A stretch of DNA of 64,000 nucleotides from Plumapathes pennacea (taxonomy: Eukaryota; Cnidaria; Anthozoa; Antipatharia; Myriopathidae): positions 14,996,443 to 15,060,442 of the forward strand of contig OZ038464.1 of assembly GCA_964036295.1 (NCBI GenBank), in the 5' to 3' direction. Below, piece after piece: positions 11,151 through 23,014 of the stretch. The notes under the pieces were generated by a model. The model saw only the letters and a list, made by a program, of their open reading frames with translations. It did not search any database and was not told the origin of the DNA. How positions within the stretch are numbered: position 1 is the stretch's first letter; each line of letters opens with the position of its first letter. The translations under genes and the position numbers were made by a program.

Positions 11151-13823
11151 TGATCTTATGCTACTGATCCTATCCAAGTAGCTAATAAGACTTTTTGATT
11201 TCCGTTAACGACTACTTTTGAAGTTGGCAGTTCCGCTCTTGTCCCTAATTTTCATTTTAGTATATTCTGGCCTCGACCCAACTCACGCCGCGAGCTCACT
11301 GGCAACGTCAGTCTAGTCATTTCTCGTATACAGTGACCACTGCGAAACAAAGGCTGCATGATCGAATGGAAAAACATTTCAATAGGCAATGTACGATAAG
11401 CAGAAGCATTTTATGAGGCAACATATGTCATGTACAATGTAAGGCATAAATCGCCATTGTTTTACGTCTAAAGCTCATTGTAGCTTTGGTTTTGCGTTTT
11501 CGGCTTGTTATCTTCCCAGAAGTACTTCGTGTCATCACAGAACGTTTCGTCGGGACTAACTAATTAGCGGCGACAGAGTTATTTGCAAGCCCGTATGGGC
11601 ATCCATCAAATATCGAATCCACCAAATTTCCGCGGTGAACTCAGGAACGCAAGCCAAAATCATTCCCTAAATTCCAGTTTATCCGTGCATGTTCCACAGA
11701 GCCAAACGGTGTTGAGTTTGGGTGGGATGCAGTTAACTTAACACAGGCAAACGAACAATTCAATAGCCCACATCCCTATGGAGGGTGATCCCCGCCAAAA
11801 TTAAACACGGCATTATTCAATGCCAAAGTTTCATTATGCTATCTTTCTTTTCGATTGCGTTATGACTGTTGTTTGTTGTCCTCTCTATGAAGTTGATGAA
11901 GTCTGTAGTATCTTTTAGATACGACTTCTGTGTTTTGGTTATTGGCTGAAGTAGTCTATCGACAAAAGACGACAGTTTTTCTGTAGGGCCTTCGCAGCCA
12001 GAAATGAGGGGTGGTCTAATTGCACTGCGTATCTGCGTGTCCGCGTATCCACTTCCACATATACTTCAAAAACGTAGGGGGAGGGGTGGTCTAACTCCAC
12101 TGTATTTCTCGTTCTATTGAAGAGGGTGGTCTAGCTTGACTGCGTATCCGCGTATCCACCGTTTTCTAGGGGTGCTCCAAAAAATGCGGGGTATTCTGTA
12201 GTTACTCCACTACAAAAAAAAGATTGCCGCTGCTTCGCCAAAATGAAGCCTAGCCGACAATCCAAATTGGCATGTGGACTAATTCAGGCGTACTCCTTTT
12301 AGTTCTGGAGTCAAAAAGATACAATCTGTTATTTTGGAGGGTGTTTGACCGAAATTAGAAGAAAAGAGGGCAAGAAAAATAAAGGGAGCTCATGGATCCG
12401 CCATGTGCAAAAATTGACTCGGCTATAATATCTTTTGCATATAAACGAACGAAAAAAATTTCCTCTCCCGGAACCCCGCGTGTCTCTATTCATTGTGCTA
12501 ATGACGCCACAAGCGCACTGGCCACTTTCCTGTCTTGTTAATCTTTCGATTACGGTCACCGCCTTCGTATAACTGTTTTCCAGTCCGATCAAGTGTTTCG
12601 AAAGAACTGACAGTCAGATTTCAGCAACTTGTGGACTTCCTGTACTCGATAGATATAAATATAACTTAAACAAGTTTTGTCGCGTGAAAACAAGACAGAT
12701 GCTGGAATTCAAGTTTGGTGTGGCAAGTGTCCGCACGCACCATAAGAATTGTTGAATAAGCAATCTCTGGACTAGAGCGGGACTCCCAAGAGTGATCATC
12801 TTCAATTTTCTCTTTCAATTTCTCACCCGAAAAAATATTATACAGTATAGGGAACTTGGCTTTTGATTTAATTACTCAAATGAACCTGATTAAGCTATAA
12901 GTTATAATTGCAACACTCGTACATTTGCAGCAAAAGGATGAGAGAATCTACATTTTGAGTTTGGGAGTATGCGTGACTTATCTCATTTTCATGCATGTTT
13001 GACTTCGAACATTTGTTTCTAATCACAGGCCACGATTAATCTAGCCTGCGCTTCATTACCTAACTGTTTTTCGTCCTCTAAATTGCGTTTCTTCTACCAG
13101 GCTTTCTAAATTTCCAGTCGGCCCGTTTCATTTCAGAGCTATTATCACCGCGGTTTTGACGAATTCACGGTTGTGTTTGACGAGCGTATGTTAAAGCTGA
13201 AAAACCCAGCCGGGAGCGACTTCAACTTGTCGAAATGGTATCGTTTGATTATGTTTGCTTTCCTTCGCTTAGTTTTAACCAGCTGGACGAAGAAAAAGGC
13301 GAAAGTGAATATAAATGAACAAAAACCGCAAGAGCGCAAGTATATGTTAACAAAAATCTCACCTTAGAAAACAAAGGCTTCCACGCCGTTTGCACGTGAA
13401 CATTATCCAATCAAAGTATAGTATTTTTGCTTACACGTCAATCAAGCTTCAAAATCCTAGAGGGAGGACTTCTCTTACCAATTGTCATGATACCTACGCT
13501 GTGGTTTTCGGGTGAAAACAAAATAATTATCCGATCATCCATAAATGCTTTAAATGTGTGGTCTGTGGTTATTTTATTGGATATCTTGAATTCAAGGATC
13601 TTTAACGTTTTGTAAATCGGCGCATTAGTCTGCATCACTAAATTCTTATGTCTTTGTTCCGTTCATTTTAAAACTTCAAATTGGATTTAATTGTTTAGTT
13701 TTGATTCCAGTCGATTTAAGGCACTCACACTTACACCATCAAAGTCGGCTTTACGTCAAAATATCATTAGTGGTGATGTTTGCCTTTCTTTAAAACCGCT
13801 TTTCTAAAACCGTTTCTCCAAAG
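11151..13823. other. Intron-like region with composite dispersed repeat, copy 1
   Basis: No protein-coding gene recognised. From about 11226 to 13060 it carries sequence homologous, in inverted orientation, to the repeat duplicated at 40.4-43.9 kb. Around 12.00-12.17 kb there are three degenerate copies of a ggtggtcta...gcgtatcc motif. 13.06-13.82 kb holds nothing recognisable. Confidence 0.6.
11226..13060 (-). repeat. Dispersed repeat 'element A', copy 1
   Basis: Two homologous parts, about 11226-11750 and 12740-13060, match the reverse complement of 40.4-43.9 kb. Shared words include cgacccaactcacgccgcg and cagtttatccgtgc. The intervening part is unmatched. The element's 'ctaatcacaggccacga' end lies at 13020-13036. 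No transposase frame was found, so it may be a non-autonomous DNA transposon. Confidence 0.65.
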
Positions 13824-14027
13824 GCGCTGATCTTCATGCTGAGGACAATGATGGATGGACTGCAGTACATTACGCAGCAAAGTCTGGTAATGTGGCAACA
13901 CTCACTCTACTGCTGGATAAGGGATGCAACATCAATGAGAAGACCAATGATGGCGAAAATGCTCTGATGATTGCTACGATGAATAGAAGAGAAGCTGCGG
14001 CAGAGTATCTGATGTCACGTGCTGAAG
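13824..14027 (+). CDS. Terminal-type ankyrin exon T1
   Basis: A 204-bp phase 1-1 exon for 68 residues, two ankyrin repeats, clearly diverged from the 198-bp array exons. Repeat 1 has DGWTAVHYAAKSGN and ends LLLDKGCNIN; repeat 2 has DGENALMIATMN and ends EYLMSRAE. The first residues (GADLHAE) match the start of array exons, showing common ancestry. Acceptor ccaaag and donor gtaaat flank it. It lies about 3.7 kb after the last array exon and looks like the conserved, non-amplified C-terminal end of the ankyrin domain. Confidence 0.85.
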
Positions 14028-14079
14028 GTAAATATAGAATTCATCATTTGTAAATTATACGGACCGTTATTAGAGCAGG

Positions 14080-14126
<47 letters not shown>

Positions 14127-15062
14127 TTTGTGCATGTTTGCGTACTTGTCAGATATTCAGCTTTGTCAGATTTTTTCCTTGTGAATTTGTTAGCTAGCTA
14201 AAGTGTAATTTTGCCGTTTGTTGATTTTTACTGGCGGCTGTAATAAATATTTCACATTATTTTGACGTTTCATTTAGAATTCAGAATCACCCGGTTGAGT
14301 TTAAACCGCCATTTGGAAATTTTCACCTTGTCACGGTGCCTTGTTATTTTTTGCTAAATACCTAGACTAGTCAGGTGCATATCCCTTTAATGAGAGAACT
14401 GGCAGCCCTAAGTTGATCTCAGTCGAATAAAAGAAGTGGTCAAACCGTTCCGCCATGGTTTGGAGTTTTCTCGCAACAGCGCACTCTCGCTTTTTCTCGT
14501 CTCGTTCCTTGATAAGTAGAGTCCCACGATCAACTTTCCACCGGGTGGCCACTGTTCCAACGTTTGTTGAAACTGAAACGTTGAAAGTCGAGTTTAAGAG
14601 TGAATTTGTTTGGTCAGATTTAGAAGTTTTTCCGATTTTACAGAAACAGCTGGCCACCTAAATGAAACAATTCTGTTAAAATTTTGCCAGGAAAACGAAT
14701 CTTACAAAGAATGGCGTAACCCCAACCAGTCGCACCTATACCTTGAGCAAAGTTGCCAATGCGATCTAAGCTCGTGCTAATCTTTTTGCTTCAAGAAAAA
14801 CAATATTCATAGATGAGAATGAAGCTGTTTTATACTTGCCGTTGAGCCGGGTTGTCTTCCAATCGATGCGATTGCTGTAGCTATTTCACCTGTTTCTTTA
14901 CACTGAACACTCTCCAGCGATTGTATAGGAACCCAAGTGAGAGTGCGCAACAAAATAGCGTCACTTCATGAAATTATAATACATGTCTGTATGTGTAGTT
15001 TAGATTGCCAATTAAATTTAATCACATGATTATAGTGTTATTGCAGTGAATCAAAAAGTTGT
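14028..15062. other. Intronic region after exon T1, copy 1
   Basis: Apart from the TG run nothing convincing is seen. Open frames at 14367-14657 (minus, 96 codons) and 14455-14661 (plus, 68 codons) overlap each other and match no family I know; they are conserved only because the whole block is duplicated. The copy 2 counterpart is 36769-37801. Confidence 0.4.
14084..14125. repeat. (TG)n microsatellite, copy 1
   Basis: An uninterrupted 42-bp TG dinucleotide run just after exon T1. The matching run in copy 2 (36825-36864) is 40 bp. Confidence 0.95.
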
Positions 15063-16320
15063 GAGAAGTGGTGTTTTAGCTTACTAGATACGGAGTCGTA
15101 ACTGCTACTGATCCTACTGAGTCCTTTTTTTTTGTGCTTGATATTATTTTAACCACTGGTGACTTTAAGTGAGAAGATGTAATACGCGCTATTAGAAAGG
15201 AGCAGGGGAAAGTAGAAGGAATAATTAGCCACTTTTACAGTCATGAGAAGTAGCTAATAAAACTTTTTGATTTCCGTTAACGACTGCTTTTGAACATGAA
15301 GTAAATGTTTATTCTGAGTTAAATTTTTTGTCGAATTGAGCGGATGTCCCGACTCTGCCTGACAAGTTTGATTGTCAAGTGGCCCGCCAAAATATCTCAG
15401 CCTCGCCAACGGCGCATGAGTGTGAACGTGCTTTTTATAAACCTCCTATAATACCAAAAGAAATATTATGAGTTAAACAAACCTCCACCAACCGGCGATG
15501 TAGTTTTAGAAATTCTAAGATTAAGGCTGTTTTACCAGAATCCAGCCTCTTACGCAATGAATGTGAGTTCACATTAAAGTTAATTACTTTGCTTTTATTC
15601 AAGATGCTGATCTTCATGCTGTTGACTGCTTCGGTCGGAACGCCCTTCACTATGCGTGTCGGTCTGATGATGTGGCGACGATACAATTGTTTTTGGACAA
15701 AGGATTTAAGATTGAGTGCGTTGACAAGAATGGTGCCACCCCACTGCTGCTTGCAGCGGTAAATGGCCATGCGAACACTGTAACTTTCCTGCTGTCAAAA
15801 GGTAAAAGGTCCATCTAAGCGAGTGTTGCAAGTGAAAAGGGTTATTGTCGGTTTACGTGAGTTGGATAGAAATTTGTGGTTTTGGAGGTCCAAAATACCG
15901 GTAAACCGTGGATTAGATCACTTCCAATATTATGACGTTTTTGAGCAGATTTTTGGCGATTTCTGGATTAAAAAACATGGTGTTTTCGTTATTTAAAAGC
16001 CAAGTGGTGTCAACATTCTGGTGTAACGCGTAGTGTCACTTATGCAGAGCCGGGACTGAACTTGGTATATTAAGATATTCGACGATATATAGTTCGGCGA
16101 CATAGACCAAAAGAGACTGAGGAGCGTGACGCCTCGACTTGTGACCAAGACTTTCACATTTTGAGGCTTAGGGAAAATTAAAAAAAAATAAAATAAAACA
16201 CCTAATATAGGAGCAACCTACTCATGCTTGGAACAGCTAGGTTCAGAGTGTTATAAAATTTTGCTGTCGTGAATTAATGTACATCCCTAAAAAGAAAACC
16301 CTCGAGAAGTAACAGTTTAT
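15063..16320 (+). repeat. Ankyrin unit at the duplication junction
   Basis: One further array unit, beginning mid-unit with gagaagtggtgttttag exactly where homology between the two large copies ends. It most resembles the units near 4.5-5.8 kb. It ends at about 16320, where element A sequence begins. Its position suggests it is the first unit of the second tandem block. Confidence 0.85.
15604..15801 (+). CDS. Ankyrin-repeat exon A6 (junction unit)
   Basis: A 198-bp phase 1-1 exon with intact acceptor and donor (gtaaaagg). Its first base is A where other units have G, so the residue at the splice junction becomes Asp rather than Gly. Repeat 1 has ACRSDD; repeat 2 has NGATPLLLAAVNGH. It is separated from the next plus-strand ankyrin exon (21513) by the antisense peptidase gene. 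Confidence 0.84.
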
Positions 16321-16700
16321 GAACAAGACTGGTATTGCCAGTGAGCTCGTGGCGTGAGTTGGGTCGAGACGAGAATAAACTAACATTAAAAGTAGGGACA
16401 AGAGCGAGACTCCCAGGAGGGGGGGGGGGGGGGGGGGGGGGGGTGGGAGGGGGGTACTCATCATAATTTTGGGTGGGTGTGCTGCCCAGTCCTGAAAATT
16501 CTTTGCCTATTTCAGACCAAGATATCTGATTTTCTATAACCTAACTTTAAAAATGTATACGGCACATACCTAATGTGGCTGATATAGCGGAGTACCCCAT
16601 CGGGTTTCAGTCTCACCAGAAAAATATTATACAGCATAGAGAACTTGGTTTTTTAAACCTTGCTCAAAGGAAACCTGATAAAATTATAAATGTGGTGATT
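16321..16700. repeat. Element A fragment with poly-G tract
   Basis: Homologous to the ends of the dispersed repeat (gtgagttgggtcgagac; gggacaagagcg; cagcatagagaacttgg). It is split by a run of 25 G at 16419-16443. 16701-16842 holds nothing recognisable. Confidence 0.6.
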
Positions 16701-16842
16701 CACTTTGATCAAATGCTAATACAACAAATTTTGTTCTCCTTTTTGCTTGTTGTTGAAAAATACAACTTAGGCAGTACGTTGAAATCCATAACAGAAAGCC
16801 AGTATTATTCCTATTGTTTTGTGTAATAAGTTCATGAAGATT

Positions 16843-18966
16843 CTACTTGCTTAAACTTTTGTCCTTAGACAGAACTCCTTGTCTTTTAGCAGTGAAGACA
16901 ACATTAGCATCAGTGCCTGCACATATCTCTAGTTCATTTGGTAAATCACTTATCACAAGGTGTTTGTCAACATTCATTTTCCTGTAAAATGTGTTACCTT
17001 TTTCAATTACAGCACTTAATGTATCAGAATTCCAATAGCTGCAAGATTTAATTACAGAGAAACAAATGCTATAGAAAGAAATTGCACAGCACTGCTTACA
17101 TTTGCAAATAATTGCTTTACTTCTTTGCTGAACAGTTGTAGGTTCTTCACATCTGTGCCTGTTGTGTCTGTCTTCTGTTAGACAAATGTTTACTCCTTTA
17201 ATTTCAAATGTAATGGCAGGCAAGTGTACATATAAAGTCTGGAAATATTCCAATAAATTGCCAACTGAACGAAGTTCAATTAATACACATTTTCCTTCAG
17301 GATGTTCCATGCCAAAACTATCTCTACTATGAGAATCAAATACTTTGAACCTGCCACCTGACAAACAAAATACAGCTACAGTACTACAGCCTATTGTCAG
17401 AATAAAGCAGCTGAAATCCTGTCTGAGCAATAAATTAAAAGCCCCAGTCAGTGTTGTACAGTAAGCAAAGCCTTCGATGGGAAAGCAAGTTCCAAACAAA
17501 TTACCCACGTAACTTTCACTGTATTGCAGCTCATACTGAGTTTCATATATTGTGACCATTCCAGGTAGATCTGTCAGCAGCAAAAAATAGTCCTTAGATA
17601 ATTGCGAAAGAGTGGAATACAGATCGTTCCCAGCATTCATAATTTCGCTCAAATCCTCTGATAAAGAAATAAAATTCGTGTGGTTAAATATGACAGCTTC
17701 TAGAGACATAGCTACACATTGTCGTCCAGCATTATCTGCAAATATTGCAGCATTACCTTGACTGTACGGTGCAATGATCGTTTTGTTTGGATCGACAACT
17801 GAAGGACTGGGATTTTTTTCTATATCCCTTGACAGAGAAAACGCGTAGTAATTGATTTTGTGATTTCTATCTCTGAACACAGCTGGTCTCGAAATGCTTG
17901 TCCTTGAAGTCATTCTAAAATACAAACGTACCTTAGCACCTCGTTTACTTTTGACAAACTTCTTTTTGAACTTATAGCTTTCTCGCAGCGATGGTTTATT
18001 GATCCTAATTTTCTCTTTGCATTTCTGTGGCTTTCTATTGTTTCCATGTTGTTTACGCGCACGTTCACAGAATGCATTAGCATTGTGAAGTACGTAAGCT
18101 CTGGTATAATCATGAACTTTTGACGACTTTGGGACATTCTTTGAAATGTATTCTCGTAATAGTCGCCTGCTTTTCCTGTCCTTGTTCAGAACGCGCGAAA
18201 CTTCATTCAAAGGCACTCGGCTTGGCTCACGACTTCGTCTTGGACGAGTTCGATTTTCTTTCACATAAACATTACTGGGAATACAATAGAACTGCTCAAA
18301 GCGAGATCTACCAACGACCACTTCTTCTTCAATCATGTTCCAATTTTCAAATAATAACGCCACGTTATCTGCTGCCTGTTTGATCTTCATGGCACTGAGC
18401 CAAAATGTCGCAACAACAACACAAATGCACAACAGAGTGAAACGTTGATTCCAAAGAAAAGTCAGATTTTCTGACGCTTTACTTGTATCAGCAAGAATAA
18501 TACAAAGTAAAAGAATACAAAGTACCTTTAAGTTCACCTTCATACTAAACAGTTCCATATACACTATCAAGCGATGGCCAAGAATCGAAGTTGCTTCGCC
18601 GTTAATATCATTCGGGTTCTGATCTTTGCATTTGGAACCCCTTCGTTCAGCTTGTTCCTTCAAGTTCTCAACGTTCTGGACGTCAGGATCTTCGTACATT
18701 TCTGTACAGTTGTGCATAGCTATGCAGTTCATTGATAAGAACATTAATATGTTCTTTGATATGTTCACTGATATATTCATTGCTTCATTTGCGGCTTTTT
18801 TCAAAGCTTTCGAGGCTGAACGGACCGATCCAAGCCAAAACCGCTCAATGAAATTTAGTGTGGGTCTACCGCAGCCGGCGTATGCGTTTGTAAGTAGGAT
18901 GAGCGGTCCATAAAAGAATCCACAGAGCCAACCAAGGCAAGCAACGCACAATTCCATCGCCCACAT
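16843..18966 (-). CDS. Cysteine peptidase-like protein with tegument (C76)/OTU-like C-terminal domain
   Basis: A 707-residue frame counted from the first ATG at 18966. The frame stays open to 19188 with no other ATG, and a pyrimidine-rich AG at about 19064-19095 could be an acceptor, so the true N-terminus may be longer. Visible in order: hydrophobic segments near residues 5-26, 146-162 and 176-193; an Arg/Lys-rich stretch at about 235-375; a 2A-like motif (DIEKNPSP, 381-388); then a domain beginning with a SQGN motif. That domain has GRQC (Cys417) and, 127 residues later, FDSHSR (Asp544, His546). A Cys in a G-x-QC context followed by D-x-H is the pattern of herpesvirus large-tegument-type (C76) and related deubiquitinases. 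Related proteins occur in cnidarian and fish genomes, often near transposons. The activity, a peptidase of the ubiquitin system, is inferred. It lies antisense between plus-strand ankyrin exons. It may be a domesticated or mobile-element gene. Confidence 0.7.
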   Translation of the reverse strand: MWAMELCVACLGWLCGFFYGPLILLTNAYAGCGRPTLNFIERFWLGSVRSASKALKKAANEAMNISVNISKNILMFLSMNCIAMHNCTEMYEDPDVQNVENLKEQAERRGSKCKDQNPNDINGEATSILGHRLIVYMELFSMKVNLKVLCILLLCIILADTSKASENLTFLWNQRFTLLCICVVVATFWLSAMKIKQAADNVALLFENWNMIEEEVVVGRSRFEQFYCIPSNVYVKENRTRPRRSREPSRVPLNEVSRVLNKDRKSRRLLREYISKNVPKSSKVHDYTRAYVLHNANAFCERARKQHGNNRKPQKCKEKIRINKPSLRESYKFKKKFVKSKRGAKVRLYFRMTSRTSISRPAVFRDRNHKINYYAFSLSRDIEKNPSPSVVDPNKTIIAPYSQGNAAIFADNAGRQCVAMSLEAVIFNHTNFISLSEDLSEIMNAGNDLYSTLSQLSKDYFLLLTDLPGMVTIYETQYELQYSESYVGNLFGTCFPIEGFAYCTTLTGAFNLLLRQDFSCFILTIGCSTVAVFCLSGGRFKVFDSHSRDSFGMEHPEGKCVLIELRSVGNLLEYFQTLYVHLPAITFEIKGVNICLTEDRHNRHRCEEPTTVQQRSKAIICKCKQCCAISFYSICFSVIKSCSYWNSDTLSAVIEKGNTFYRKMNVDKHLVISDLPNELEICAGTDANVVFTAKRQGVLSKDKSLSK
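17803..17826 (-). other. 2A-like motif in peptidase gene, copy 2
   Basis: Reads DIEKNPSP. The consensus of ribosome-skipping 2A peptides is D-x-E-x-N-P-G-P. Seven of eight positions fit the pattern, but the Gly before the final Pro is Ser. That Gly is normally required for skipping, so cleavage is probably lost or weak. The motif sits about 36 residues before the putative catalytic Cys, so a working version would have separated the membrane/basic half from the peptidase half. Confidence 0.6.
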
Positions 18967-19056
18967 ATCTCCTTCAAAATGGCGAAACTGCTCGCCCGGC
19001 AAGTCATGTGATGACAAAACGTCATCATAAATCACGTGAAAATATGAACCAATCAC

Positions 19057-20924
19057 CGTGTGCTGATTCGTAACCCAGAAAAAAAGTAAAAAAAAATTAC
19101 TAGAAATACGATAATCGCAGATATCCCCTCGCTCAGTAGTGGGTTTTCGGAAAGCGGGATTCTTGTTTATTTTCCGTTCGGAGATTATTTAAATTTTTTT
19201 GCAAACCACGGCTGTGTAGCGACGTCACCAGTCGGCCGTTAAAAAAAATCTTTGTCACACGAAGTCTGGTTTAGTTCAGACAACGTGCACAGTCTGCAAT
19301 TTTCGTAGACACTAGCTGAACTTCAAAATTCGCTGAGAAAACATTTACACGCAACTACAGAATACTCCCGAGGCTTGAAAGCCAAGCAAAGTCGATCTTG
19401 GACACCGAAGTTTTTATGAATTTCAAGAAAAGCCGCGATTTCTCCAGCCAATGCTTTATCCTAACCACATACGTGTGTTTGTTTTTTTGTGTGTGTGTGT
19501 GCCAAATTTAGAACCGTCAAAGCGAGTCGCTTGTTTACACGCTTTCGAAGTCTCGGAATCGTGTGAATTTTGGCAGGGATTCAATTTTGAACACAACAAC
19601 TTTTCAAACTGCGTTTGACGATTTTAAAATCTTTGACAGAAAAAAGAAATCAAGTCACTAAATAATACAAGGTCCGATTTTATTGAGCGAGCAAACCCGG
19701 TCACTAAATAATACAAAGTGCGATTGTGTTGAGCGAGTATCTTACGGGGGTCCCGCTAGTAGACACATTGTTTAATTTGGAAAGCAGTGGCCGGATATTT
19801 TTTACTTTAATAGCCTTCAAAAAGCAAAAGCATTTTAACCCGGTTACATTTTATCCTTGAATACAGTGTGCCAACAAACGCGGCGACAAAACTTCACAGC
19901 ATGTGTCAGACTGTCAATGAAATTATGCAAACATGTCAGGAATCGGATGACACAATCTTGCACGAAGGCACTCTGAAATAGCTTTGAAAACCAGGGAAAA
20001 GATCACAGTATAATCCTAATTGGCCTCCATCACAGTTACCGGGGCATCAAACGACAAAATATACGGCAATTGTTGAAATACCAATGATAACACGACCGTC
20101 GTTTAACAAAAGTGTATTTAACGTTAATTGAGTTAAATTTTCAAAACTCACCGGTTCCTGAAAGCCATAGCTTTAGCTCTTTTCCAGCAAAGGAAACAAA
20201 ACCCAAAACACTATTGTTTACGTCTTCAATGATTTGAAAATACACTGTATAGAGCAGTCCTCATACGGCACGAAAATTCCACTTTCCATTGTATTGTGTT
20301 GTCATCTTGTCAAACTTGGATTCTGAAAACTGCATTCCTGTTATTGCGAAAGGTGAAATTTGCCACAGTGATTGTTCGATTTCCACCGACTGTATTTTGC
20401 TATTCCTTTCTGAAGAAGTGTCTGCGTTTTAACACAATACTGGCGTCTAGGATTGTGTTCAGGTCGACCAGTTGGGCCTTAAAGAATCCGCTTTAAGTCT
20501 AGTAAAGCTTGCCTCCCATGCACTGGCAAAATATCCGGGCAATTTACAGCCGTCCGTCGAACTGCTTGGCCTTGTATCTGCATCTTGTTGTACAAAATCA
20601 CTTCAGTTCGTACTCTATCGCATGTCTTCAAGAAAATGGCGGTTTACAGTTAAGCTGCCGATGTAACCTCGCCTGCTGTGATCGCTCGACGCGGAGGGCC
20701 TTGGGACGAGGTCGTATGGCACAAACACACAAACAAACACACGAACATTAGATTTCGAGATGGCGACACGCTTGGAGTCTCCGATAAGGCGATAATACTA
20801 CTGCATTAGCGTCGTAAATATTTCCCTCACTTCGTTCGGGGAAAAAAAATATGACGATGATGAAGACACGCTTTCCAATCCTAAGCTCGTCGGCTTCTCC
20901 ACGAGCAATTATATTAGGATACTA
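19057..20924. other. Region between peptidase gene and ankyrin array, copy 2
   Basis: Copy of 1327-3194; no gene recognised. The peptidase reading frame stays open to 19188 without an ATG. Confidence 0.5.
19654..19739. repeat. Two-copy 46-bp tandem repeat, copy 2
   Basis: Same pair as 1924-2009, inside the region 19057-20924, which otherwise holds no recognisable gene. Confidence 0.8.
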
Positions 20925-21512
20925 AAAGCCATCATGAGCGGGATTTGGCGCTATTAATAAATCCCTGTGAGAAGTGCTTTTTTAGCTTACTAGATACGGA
21001 GTCGTAACTGCTACTGGTCCTACTTAATCCTTTTTTCTCTCTTTGATATTATTTTAACCACTGGTGACTTTCAGTGAGAAGATGGAATACGCGTTATTAG
21101 AAAGGAGCAGAGGAAAGTAAAGAAGGAATTATTTAGCCACTTTTACAGTCATGAGAAGTAGCTAATAAAACTTTTTGATATCCGTTAACGACTACTTTTG
21201 AACATGAAGTAAATCTTTATTCTGAGTTAAATTTTTTTGTCGAATTGAGCGGATGTCCCGACTCTGCCTGGCAAGTTTGATTGTCAAGTGGCCCGCCAAA
21301 ATATCTCAGCCTCGCCAACGGCGCATGAGTGTGAACGTGGTGTTTTTTAACCTTCTATAATACCAAAAGAAATATTGTGAGTTAAACAAACCTCCACCAA
21401 CCGGCGATGTAGCTTTAAAAATTCTAAGATTAAGGCTGTTTTACCAGAATCCAGCCTCTTACGCAATGAATGTGAGTTCACATTAAAGTTAATTACTTTG
21501 CTTTTATTCAAG

Positions 21513-21710
21513 GTGCTGATCTTCATGCTGTTGACTGCTTCGGTCGGAACGCCCTTCACTATGCGTGTTGGTCTGATGACGTGGCGACGATACAATTGTT
21601 TTTGGACAAAGGATTTAAGATTGAGTGCGTTGACAAGGACGATAGCACCCCACTGCTGATTGCAGCACTAAAAGGCCATGCGAACACTGTAACTTTCCTG
21701 CTGTCAAAAG
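21513..21710 (+). CDS. Ankyrin-repeat exon B1
   Basis: Identical to exon A1 (ACWSDD; DDSTPLLIAALKGH). 198 bp, phase 1-1, intact acceptor and donor. Confidence 0.87.
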
Positions 21711-22816
21711 GTAAAAGGTCCATCTAAGCGAGTGTTGCAAGTGAAAAGGGTTATTGTCGGTTTACGTGAGTTGGATAGAAATTTGTGGTTTTGGAGGTCC
21801 AAAATACCGGTAAACCGTGGATTAGATCACTTCCAATATTGTGACGTTTTTGAGCAGATTTTTGGCGATTTCTGGGTTAAAAAACATGGTGTTTTCGTTA
21901 TTAAAAAGCCAAGTGGTGTCAACATTCTGGTGTAACGCGTAGTGTCACTTATGCAGAGCCGGGACTGAACTTGGTATATTAAGATATTCGACGATATATA
22001 GTTCGGCGACATAGACCAAAAGAGACTGAGGAGCGTGACGCCTCGATTTGTGACCAAGACTTTCACATTTCGAGGCTTAGCGAAGAGAAAAAAATAAAAT
22101 AAAACACCTAATATAGGAGCAACCTACTCATGCTTGGAACAGCTAGGTTCAGAGTGTTATAATATTTTGTACATCCCTAAAAAGAAAACCCTCGAGAAGT
22201 AACAGTTTATGAATTATAGTAGGATACTAAAAGCCATCATGAGGGGGATTTGACGCTATTAATAAATCGCTGTGAGAAGTGGTGTTTTAGCTTACTAGAT
22301 ACGGAGTCGTAACTGCTACTGATCCTACTGAGTCCTTTTTTTTTTGTGCTTGATATTATTTTAACCACTGGTGACTTTAAGTGAGAAGATGTAATACGCG
22401 CTATTAGAAAGGAGCAGGGGAAAGTAGAAGGAATTATTTAGCCACTTTTACAGTCATGAGAAGTAGCTAATAAAACTTTTTGATATCCGTTAACGACTAC
22501 TTTTGAACATGAAGTAAATCTTTATTCTGAGTTAAATTTTTTGTCGAATTGAGCGGATGTCCCGACTCTGCCTGACAAGTTTGATTGTCAAGTGGTCCGC
22601 CAAAATATCTCAGCCTCGCCAACGGCGCATGAGTGTGAACGTGGTTTTTATAAACCTCCTATAATACCAAAGGAAATATTATGAGTTAAACAAACCTTCA
22701 CCAACCGGCGATGTAGTTTTAGAAATTCTAAGATTAAGGCTGTTTTACCAGAATCCAGCCTCTTACGCAATGAATGTGAGTTCACATTAAAGTTAATTAC
22801 TTTGCTTTTATTCAAG

Positions 22817-23014
22817 GTGCTGATCTTCATGCTGTTGACTGCTTCGGTCGGAACGCCCTTCACTATGCGTGTCAGTCTGATGATGTGGCGACGATACAAT
22901 TGTTTTTGGACAAAGGATTTAAGATTGAGTGCGTTAACAAGGAAGATAGCACCCCACTGCTGCTTGCAGCACTAAAAGGCCATGCGAACACTGTAACTTT
23001 CCTGCTGTCAAAAG
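22817..23014 (+). CDS. Ankyrin-repeat exon B2
   Basis: Identical to exon A2 (ACQSDD; VNKEDSTPLLLAALKGH). 198 bp, phase 1-1, intact splice sites. Confidence 0.87.

Larger units (their letters stand above)
1..15062. repeat. Segmental duplication, copy 1 (right part)
   Basis: This stretch matches 17731-37801 base for base apart from a few differences. The offset is 17730 up to about 9.23 kb, 22741 after an internal array deletion, and 22739 after a GT microsatellite that is one dinucleotide shorter in copy 2. Homology stops at 15062 (37801 in copy 2). Substitutions noticed include 4942, a cluster at 6828-6833, 7131, 8968, 9928 and 11931. Such high identity means a very recent tandem duplication, gene conversion, or two alleles placed in series by the assembler. 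Confidence 0.93.

Noticed and set aside
16243-16464. Minus-strand frame with a polyproline run
   Set aside because: The prolines are the translation of the poly-G tract; the rest is the element A fragment.
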